A stretch of 19,422 bases of DNA from Lentzea aerocolonigenes (lineage in GTDB: Bacteria > Actinomycetota > Actinomycetes > Mycobacteriales > Pseudonocardiaceae). Made by a program: the position numbers and the translations under genes. How positions within the stretch are numbered: position 1 is the first letter of the stretch; the number at the start of each line of letters is the position of its first letter. Below the pieces are notes generated by a model, which ran no database searches, was not told the DNA's origin, and was given only the letters and a program-made list of their open reading frames with translations. The stretch is from positions 1 through 19,422 of the forward strand of contig NZ_JYJG01000438.1 in the NCBI RefSeq assembly GCF_000955955.1. Direction: 5' to 3'. Below, in pieces: positions 14,046 to 19,422 of this stretch.

Positions 14046-16031
14046 ATGCGCACGACCACGTTGAACGCTGTCCGCAACCTCGGCATCCTCGCCCACGTCG
14101 ACGCGGGCAAGACCACGCTCACCGAACGCGTCCTGTTCGCCACGGGCACCACCTACAAGCGCGGCGAGGTGCACGACGGCACCACCGTCACCGACTTCGA
14201 CCCGCAGGAGCGCGATCGCGGCATCACGATCTTCGCCGCGGCCGTCAGCTGCACGTGGGACGGGCATCGCATCAACCTCATCGACACGCCTGGGCACGTC
14301 GACTTCTCCGACGAGGTCGAACGGTCTCTGCGCGTGCTGGACGGGGCTGTCGCGGTGTTCGACGGCGTGGCCGGTGTCGAGCCGCAGAGTGAATCCGTGT
14401 GGAGGCAGGCGGATCGTCATGGCGTGCCGCGGATCGCGTTCGTCAACAAGCTCGATCGGGCGGGTGCGGATCTCGACCAGGCCGTCACCTCGATCCGAAC
14501 GCGTTTGCACACAGTTCCGCTCGTCGTGCAGATGCCGATCGGCGTGGAGGACGGGTTCGTCGGTGTCGTCGATCTGGTGACGATGCGGGCGCTGACCTGG
14601 GATCCGGCGTTGGTCGAGGGGCCTGTGCCGGAAACGCTGCTGGCAGAGGCACAACGGCGGCGCCGCCGGCTGGAAGAGGCGGTCGCGGAACTGCATCCCG
14701 ACGCGTTGGAGGAGTTCTTCGAGGGAGGTTTGTCGGAGGAGACGTTGCGCAAGGCGCTGCGAGAGCTGACCCGTCAAGGGGCTGGAACCGTGGTGCTGTG
14801 CGGCTCGGCGTACCGGAACCGGGGCATCGAACCGTTGCTGGACGCGGTGATCGCCTACCTGCCGTCCCCTGTGGACGTTCCGCCGGTGCGGGGCGTCGAC
14901 GGCGAGGAGCGGCCGGCGGATCCGGACGCGCCGTTCGCGGCCTTGGTGTTCAAGGTGAACGCCACCGCCACCGGGCGGTTGACGTACGTCCGCGTGTACT
15001 CGGGCACGCTCCACAAGGGAGAGTCCGTGTTGGTGGGCGGCCGGACCGAGCGCATCGGGCGGATCCTGCGGGTGCAGGCTGATCGGCACACGCCGGTCGA
15101 TTTCGCGGTCGCGGGGGACATCGTGGCGTTGGTAGGGCTCAAGTCGGCGCGTACGGGCACGACCCTTTGCGCGCCAACGGCTCCGCTGTTGCTCGAACCT
15201 CCGGTTTCGGCGGAGCCAGTGGTTTCAGTGTCGGTTGAAGCTCGTGCTTCCGCCGACAACGGGCGACTGGCCGAGGCGTTGGCACACCTCATGGACGAAG
15301 ACCCCTCGTTGCATGTGAGGACGGACTCCGAGACGGGTCAGACCGTGTTGTCGGGACTGGGTGAGCTGCACCTCGAGGTCGCGGTGGAGAAGGCACGCAC
15401 GAGCCACCGCATCGAGATCACGATGGGCCGTCCGCGGGTGGCTTATCGCGAGACGCTGGCGTCAGGTGTCAAGGGATTCGTGTACCGGCACGTGAAGCAG
15501 GACGGAGGTGCTGGGCAGTTCGCGCACGTCGTGATCGACACCGAGCCGCTGGAGACCGGGTTCGAGTTCCGCTCGGCGGTCACCGGTGGGCGGGTGCCGC
15601 AGGAGTTCGTGCGCGCGGTCGAGCAGGGCTGTCGTGACGCGCTGGCAGAAGGACCGCTCGGGCACCCGGTGACCGGGCTGCGCGTGACGCTCACCGACGG
15701 TTCCACGCACGTCAAGGACTCGTCGGAGATGGCGTTCCGCACGGCCGGCCGGATGGGTCTCCGCGAGGCCCTGAAGGCGGGCGCGATGACGTTGCTCGAA
15801 CCGATCGCCGAGGTCACGGTCACCGTGCCAGAGGAGTACATCGGTGGCGTGCTCGGTGATCTGGGTGCGCGGCGGGGCCGGATCCTCGGTTCGGAAGCCA
15901 GGAGTGGTGAGACCGTGGTGACGGCTTCGGTGCCACTGGCCGAGATGTTCGGTTACGTGACGCGGTTGCGCAGCCGGACGCAGGGCCGCGGCACCTTCAC
16001 CGCCCGGCCGACCGGCTACGCGCCGGCGTAA
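14046..16031 (+). CDS. EF-G-like translational GTPase (EF-G paralogue, possible ribosomal protection protein)
   Basis: A 661-residue ribosome-associated GTPase. G1 is AHVDAGKTT (16-24), switch I ends RGITI (58-62), G3 is DTPGH (80-84), G4 is NKLD (134-137) and a G5-like CGSA follows near residue 260. Domain II, III (GLGELHLEV), IV (tip [13 protein letters not shown]) and V ([16 protein letters not shown], ending in [16 protein letters not shown]) are all present. It is about 40 residues shorter than typical EF-G (about 700) and near the size of tetracycline ribosomal protection proteins such as OtrA and TetM, but the switch and NKxD regions ([25 protein letters not shown]) are EF-G-like. A Shine-Dalgarno (AGAAGG) lies 9 nt before the ATG. 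The leader ORF and hairpins upstream suggest induction by ribosome stalling. It could be a stress EF-G, or a resistance factor. Confidence 0.88.
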   Translation: MRTTTLNAVRNLGILAHVDAGKTTLTERVLFATGTTYKRGEVHDGTTVTDFDPQERDRGITIFAAAVSCTWDGHRINLIDTPGHVDFSDEVERSLRVLDGAVAVFDGVAGVEPQSESVWRQADRHGVPRIAFVNKLDRAGADLDQAVTSIRTRLHTVPLVVQMPIGVEDGFVGVVDLVTMRALTWDPALVEGPVPETLLAEAQRRRRRLEEAVAELHPDALEEFFEGGLSEETLRKALRELTRQGAGTVVLCGSAYRNRGIEPLLDAVIAYLPSPVDVPPVRGVDGEERPADPDAPFAALVFKVNATATGRLTYVRVYSGTLHKGESVLVGGRTERIGRILRVQADRHTPVDFAVAGDIVALVGLKSARTGTTLCAPTAPLLLEPPVSAEPVVSVSVEARASADNGRLAEALAHLMDEDPSLHVRTDSETGQTVLSGLGELHLEVAVEKARTSHRIEITMGRPRVAYRETLASGVKGFVYRHVKQDGGAGQFAHVVIDTEPLETGFEFRSAVTGGRVPQEFVRAVEQGCRDALAEGPLGHPVTGLRVTLTDGSTHVKDSSEMAFRTAGRMGLREALKAGAMTLLEPIAEVTVTVPEEYIGGVLGDLGARRGRILGSEARSGETVVTASVPLAEMFGYVTRLRSRTQGRGTFTARPTGYAPA

Positions 16032-16035
16032 AACG

Positions 16036-16068
16036 CAGGCCCGCTCTCGATCCCCGGGAGCGGGCCTG
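16036..16068. terminator. Strong bidirectional hairpin terminator
   Basis: A perfect 11-bp GC-rich stem (CAGGCCCGCTC / GAGCGGGCCTG) with an 11-nt loop starts 5 nt after the EF-G paralogue TAA and is followed by TTCCT. It lies 3 nt from the stop of the convergent M28-like gene, so it can serve both transcripts. Confidence 0.85.
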
Positions 16069-16071
16069 TTC

Positions 16072-17523
16072 CTATCGCGGCGCCCGAGCGGGCGGTAGTT
16101 CGTGGGAACAGGTGGGCGCACCTGAGGCGCGGGCTCGGCGAAGATCGAGGTACGGCCCGGCGATCTGGTCTCGCGGAACCGGTGCGAGTGCCATGATCGC
16201 GTCGCCCGCGGCCAGGAGCTGGCGCCGCATCCGTTCGTGGTCAACGGCTTCGGCGCCGAACGACGGAGCCCAGAGCGTCCACGGGCCGGAGATCATCGCC
16301 GTCGTCGGCACCAGGTGCGAGTGGAAGTGGGTGCCGATGCCGCCGAACGAGCACTGCGGCGGCGCGCGATCCGGCACCGGGACGTCGCTGCCGGGTAGGA
16401 CGAAGGTGCGATCGACCGAGCGACCGGCCAGTGCCACCGAGGCTGCCCGGGCGAGCGCGGGACTGCCCGCGAACCAGCCGGACGGCTCGGCCGCGCCCGT
16501 TGGTTGCAGAGACCCGTTGCTGGGCAGGAACTCGCGGGTGCCGAGGTGCTCCACGACGAACGCGAACGCCACGGAGCCCGTGTCGTAGTCGGCGTCGAGC
16601 GCACGAGCGCGGAACTCGCTGCCCTCCGACGAACGGTGCAGGTGGGCGGTCGCGAAGTCGAACTCCAGGGTGCGCGGGCGGCAGCGCAACGGCAGCCGGG
16701 CGAAGTGCTCGGCGAGAGCCAGCAGGCCGACGGTGCCGTTCTCCTGGACCCAGCCGACGCCGTCGGTGTTGGTGTCGAGGACGATGCGTTCAGTACTCCG
16801 GCCGGGCAGGGTGGCGATGAGCGTGCGCGTCACTGCGGGCAGCCGGGCCGCGAGCACGCCGATGGTCGTGCGGGTGCCGACCTGGAGCTTTGAGGCGGCA
16901 TCGGAGCCGATGAACACGCCCGGCACGCGGTAGTGGGTGCCTGTGTGCGGATCCCAGTAGCCGCGGACCTGGTCGTGGGGGAACGGGAAGGCGACCACGA
17001 CGCCCGCCGCACCGGCGGTGCCCGCGTCGATCATGTCGCGGTCGAGCAGAGGTTCGGCGAGGTAGCCGCGGTCGACGGGCGGGAAGTCGCGCAGCACGAC
17101 CTTGCCGCGTGCGTTGGCGGCGGTGATCGGGGTGCCGGGCGGCAGGTGGATCAGTTCGCCGGAACGCAGACCTGGAGCGGAGTAGGGGATCGCGGACGCC
17201 ACCGGAACCGCGCCGCCGGACAGGAGCAGCCCGGGGCCGGGTTGCCAGCGCTGGATCGGGATGTGTTCGGAGCGCACGGACATGCCGGGCAGGTGGGCGA
17301 CGCGGCGCTCCAGCCAGGAGATCAGCCGGTCGTGGGCCGGGCTCCCGGTGGAACGGACGCCGAATCCGGCGACGGTCGCGTTCAGCTCGCGGAGTTTTGA
17401 GACGGAGGCGAACTGGTCGTCGACGGACGTCGGGCAGTCGCTCGAAGCGGTTGCCGGAGAGGTCAGTTGGACGCAGAAAACCGTTACGACACCTATGAAT
17501 CCAAGCCATCTGGCAGGCAGCAC
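16072..17523 (-). CDS. Secreted PA-domain/M28-peptidase-like protein with altered metal ligands
   Basis: A 483-residue exported protein. A signal peptide spans about residues 1-27 (Arg at 5, hydrophobic core, PATASS end). The first third, including STGSPAHDRLISWLERRV, resembles the start of M28 aminopeptidases, and about 100-235 fits a protease-associated (PA) domain. In the M28-like core the usual first metal site H-x-D reads N252-T-D254 (DTNTDGVGW), the following Asp is replaced by E261 (VQENGTVGLLALAEHFA), and the Glu-Glu pair is absent (ATAHLH, 291-296). Late histidines H399, H401 and H403 might bind a metal differently. It may be a divergent enzyme or a non-catalytic relative. The frame continues upstream far past the signal peptide, but GTG 17523 gives the only sensible start; GTG 17532 is an alternative. 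No strong Shine-Dalgarno. Confidence 0.75.
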   Translation of the reverse strand: MLPARWLGFIGVVTVFCVQLTSPATASSDCPTSVDDQFASVSKLRELNATVAGFGVRSTGSPAHDRLISWLERRVAHLPGMSVRSEHIPIQRWQPGPGLLLSGGAVPVASAIPYSAPGLRSGELIHLPPGTPITAANARGKVVLRDFPPVDRGYLAEPLLDRDMIDAGTAGAAGVVVAFPFPHDQVRGYWDPHTGTHYRVPGVFIGSDAASKLQVGTRTTIGVLAARLPAVTRTLIATLPGRSTERIVLDTNTDGVGWVQENGTVGLLALAEHFARLPLRCRPRTLEFDFATAHLHRSSEGSEFRARALDADYDTGSVAFAFVVEHLGTREFLPSNGSLQPTGAAEPSGWFAGSPALARAASVALAGRSVDRTFVLPGSDVPVPDRAPPQCSFGGIGTHFHSHLVPTTAMISGPWTLWAPSFGAEAVDHERMRRQLLAAGDAIMALAPVPRDQIAGPYLDLRRARASGAPTCSHELPPARAPR

Positions 17524-17543
17524 GATGCCCACTGTGAGCTGTG

Positions 17544-17624
17544 GTGAGGCAGCCTCACAATCCGCCTTCCAGGTAACGCCCGTCAACAGTGAACGAAATG
17601 GTTCATACCAATTGCGGGTACGGT
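17544..17624. promoter_or_regulatory. Divergent promoter region with two inverted repeats
   Basis: The 108-bp gap between the M28-like gene and the rightward secreted-protein gene holds GTGAGG-CAG-CCTCAC (17544-17558) and TGAAC-6nt-GTTCA (17590-17605). TACGGT at 17619-17624 matches TANNNT and ends 7 nt before the ATG at 17632, suggesting a leaderless transcript. The repeats are operator candidates for joint control of the divergent genes. Confidence 0.4.
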
Positions 17625-17631
17625 CCGCGAG

Positions 17632-18237
17632 ATGCGCTTGAATTCGACGCTCGGCCGCATCGCCGTGATCGCGTGCGCGCTGTTCACGCTCGGCTCGACG
17701 ACCACCGCGAACGCCTCGCACGGCACCGAGTGCAGGACCCCGTCCATCGACCGGTTGCAGCAGTGGATCGCCAGTGGTGAGGGTGCCACCGAACCCGCGA
17801 CCGGCAGCATCCTCGTGCCCCGGAACCGGCACGACTACACGGCGAAGATCAAGTTTCTCGCTGACGACTGGGCCGTGATGGTCGTCTGGCTGGGCAACAA
17901 GTTCGAGGCCCAGGCGGATCTGACCAAGTCGCACGGCTTCTGGATGACCTACAGCGCCACCAACGACCTGTACGTCCAGCTGCGGCCCGCGTCGCACTGG
18001 AGCGGTGGCGACAAATGGGTCACCAGGATCCCGTCCACTCGGGGCAGGCTGGTGACGAAGTTCTTCAGCTTCAACCCTGACAAGTGGACAAGTTTGCCGG
18101 AGCTGGGAAAGCCCTCGTACCCGTTGTCCGATGCGCTCGACGACGCCCGTGGCCTGGTCTTCGTCGGCAAGACGAAGAACGACCTGGAGTTCCGGGGCCT
18201 CAAGATCGACGGTTATCGGCCACCCTGCGTTTACTGA
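17632..18237 (+). CDS. Secreted protein of unknown function
   Basis: A 201-residue protein with a clear signal peptide (about 1-28: MRLNSTLGR, hydrophobic core, TTANAS end). The mature part is beta-rich with many aromatics (DYTAKIKFLADDWAVMVVWLG, SHGFWMTYSATNDLYVQLRP, DKWVTRIPST, LEFRGLKIDGYRPPCVY), which could form a jelly-roll of the kind found in carbohydrate-binding modules. Cys34 and the Cys near the C-terminus could form a disulfide. No catalytic motif was recognised. It lies 22 bp upstream of a GH92 mannosidase in the same direction, so a role with extracellular glycans is a reasonable guess. The start ATG has no Shine-Dalgarno but a well-placed -10 element. Confidence 0.78.
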   Translation: MRLNSTLGRIAVIACALFTLGSTTTANASHGTECRTPSIDRLQQWIASGEGATEPATGSILVPRNRHDYTAKIKFLADDWAVMVVWLGNKFEAQADLTKSHGFWMTYSATNDLYVQLRPASHWSGGDKWVTRIPSTRGRLVTKFFSFNPDKWTSLPELGKPSYPLSDALDDARGLVFVGKTKNDLEFRGLKIDGYRPPCVY

Positions 18238-18245
18238 AGACCGGT

Positions 18246-18251
18246 TACTGT
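18246..18251 (+). promoter_or_regulatory. -10 element of a possible leaderless GH92 transcript
   Basis: TACTGT fits TANNNT and ends 8 nt before the GTG at 18260, the spacing expected for a transcript beginning at the start codon. No Shine-Dalgarno is present in the 22-bp gap. The gene may also be read from the upstream secreted-protein gene. Confidence 0.35.
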
Positions 18252-18259
18252 CCCGGTTC

Positions 18260-19422
18260 GTGAGAGCGCTCCCGGTAGTTCTGGTAGCTGTCCTGACCGC
18301 CGCGTTGGCGACTCCCGCGAGCGCGGCGCTCAGGGACGACACGCGGTTCGTCGATCCGCTGATCGGCTCGGCGGGTGGCGGGAACACGTATCCGGGGGCG
18401 GTGCGGCCGTTCGGGATGATCTCCTGGAGTCCCACGTCGACCCGTGGCGACCAGACGAACACCGGCGCTGCCAACGGGTACGCCTACGACGCCACTCGCG
18501 TGCGCGGATTCAGCCTCACCCATGTCAACGGCGCGGGTTGTCATCCCGGAGCGGCGGGCGATGTGCCGATCATGCCGCACGTCGGCGCAATCACCTCATC
18601 GCCGACCGCGGACACCAAAGATCAGGTCTACGCCAGCGACTTCACGCACGCGGACGAGATCGCCGAGTCCGGCCGTTACCGGGTGGGCCTGAAGTCGGGT
18701 GCTCGGGCAGACCTCTCGGTGACCACTCGCGCGGGCATCGGTGAGTTCAGCTTTCCTTCCGAGGGCTCGTTGCTGTTCCGCGTCTCCAACTCGCTCAACG
18801 GCAGTGAGGACGCCGAGATCACCATCGACCCGGCGACCAACACGGTGTCGGGCTCGGTGCTGACCGGCGCGTTCTGCGGCCGTCGGGCGAACGGTGGCAC
18901 GAACAACCAGAAGACCTACTACCGTTTGTACTTCACGGCTGGCTTTGATCGTCCGATCACGTCGTACGGCACGTGGGTCAACAGCGAGCTCAGGCCGGGC
19001 ACCACCACTGCATCCGGCGGCGAGGGTTACCTGACCGGGAACAACCGTGCGGGCAAGGGTTCCGGCGGGTATGTGTCCTTTGCGGACACGAAGGTGACGA
19101 CTCGCGTCGGTATCTCCTACACCAGTGCGGAGGCGGCCAAGCGCAACCTCGCGGCGGAGATTCCTCAGCGCGCCACTGTTTCCGACATCGCTCAGCAAGC
19201 CCGCAAGGCCTGGGCGAAGCAACTTCGCGCGGTCGAGATCGATGGTGGCACGGCCGATGAGCGCACGATCTTCTACACCGCGCTCTACCACGCGTTCCTG
19301 CAGCCGAACGTGGCCAGCGACGTGGACGGCACGTATCTCGGCAGTGACCGGAAGGTCCGCAGGCTCGCGCCCGGACAGCGGGTGCAGTACGGCAACTTCT
19401 CCGGCTGGGACCAGTATCGTGC
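18260..19422 (+). CDS. Secreted GH92-family alpha-mannosidase (3' end outside window)
   Basis: Glycoside hydrolase family 92 members are calcium-dependent exo-alpha-mannosidases, often acting on alpha-1,2-linked mannose. The 387 visible residues begin with a signal peptide (MRALPVVLVAVLTAALATPASA, broken here as residues 1-22). The GH92 N-terminal domain then shows RFVDPLIGSAGGGNTYPGAV, RPFGMISWSPTS, GFSLTHVNGAGC and GDVPIMP. The start of the catalytic domain is visible at FYTALYHAFLQPNV, SDVDGTYLG and NFSGWDQYR. The catalytic acid and calcium-binding residues lie beyond the window. GTG 18260 gives a clean signal peptide. Family assignment is firm; linkage specificity is open. Confidence 0.93.
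   Translation, partial: MRALPVVLVAVLTAALATPASAALRDDTRFVDPLIGSAGGGNTYPGAVRPFGMISWSPTSTRGDQTNTGAANGYAYDATRVRGFSLTHVNGAGCHPGAAGDVPIMPHVGAITSSPTADTKDQVYASDFTHADEIAESGRYRVGLKSGARADLSVTTRAGIGEFSFPSEGSLLFRVSNSLNGSEDAEITIDPATNTVSGSVLTGAFCGRRANGGTNNQKTYYRLYFTAGFDRPITSYGTWVNSELRPGTTTASGGEGYLTGNNRAGKGSGGYVSFADTKVTTRVGISYTSAEAAKRNLAAEIPQRATVSDIAQQARKAWAKQLRAVEIDGGTADERTIFYTALYHAFLQPNVASDVDGTYLGSDRKVRRLAPGQRVQYGNFSGWDQYR

Noticed and set aside
13995..15089. Minus-strand frame of 364 codons opposite the EF-G paralogue
   Set aside because: His/Arg/Gln-rich shadow frame lying over conserved GTPase motifs; no recognisable domain.
14046..16031. Assignment as a tetracycline-resistance gene by name
   Set aside because: Size fits, but the G-domain and flanking motifs are EF-G-like; resistance is not shown by sequence alone.
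16072..18474. An 800-residue form of the M28-like protein
   Set aside because: The upstream 317 residues are low-complexity, antisense to the secreted 201-residue gene, and come before a clear signal peptide starting at 17523.

Overview
The window is GC-rich DNA with GTG/ATG starts, short intergenic gaps and typical actinomycete gene families: a SARP/BTAD regulator, NarL-type two-component pair, DUF6223-like membrane protein, ROK regulator, actinobacterial xylose isomerase, M23 peptidase with paired peptidoglycan-binding domains, and GH92. The style fits a filamentous actinomycete, perhaps Pseudonocardiales; the genus is a guess. No rRNA, tRNA, IS element or CRISPR array was seen, and no gene-free stretch exceeds 300 bases.

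Layout. 1-858: patatin-like lipase, truncated by the window edge. 829-2296 (minus): LuxR-type regulator coupled to a secreted M23 peptidase. 2393-6535: a 1380-residue SARP-nSTAND-WD40 protein with one membrane segment, divergent from the LuxR gene across a 96-bp region holding three helically phased CGTAT repeats. 6499-8237 (minus): response regulator and histidine kinase with a 4-nt overlap. 8379-8708: small membrane protein. 8665-13126 (minus): ROK regulator, xylB, xylA and an SGNH hydrolase. 13171-13800: two-part hypothetical protein. 13801-16068: promoter, 32-codon leader ORF, hairpins, EF-G paralogue and terminator, forming an apparent attenuation unit. 16072-17523 (minus): secreted M28-like protein with altered metal ligands. 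17632-19422: secreted unknown protein followed by a GH92 alpha-mannosidase cut by the window edge.

How the genes work together. XylA and XylB convert xylose to xylulose and then xylulose 5-phosphate; the ROK protein is their likely repressor, and a perfect palindrome before xylA is its likely operator. The right end looks like extracellular glycan and peptide turnover. The left end combines cell-wall hydrolysis with several layers of signalling.

The most important point for a user of this sequence is at 11271-11290. A 20-nt insertion made of a 14-nt match to the Tn5 mosaic end (the tagmentation adapter) plus a 5-nt duplication frameshifts the end of xylA and creates a false 851-residue XylA-XylB fusion. 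Removing it restores a normal xylA stop one base before the xylB ATG. The best biological lead is the leader ORF and hairpins in front of the EF-G paralogue; the next is the membrane-tethered SARP-STAND-WD40 regulator.
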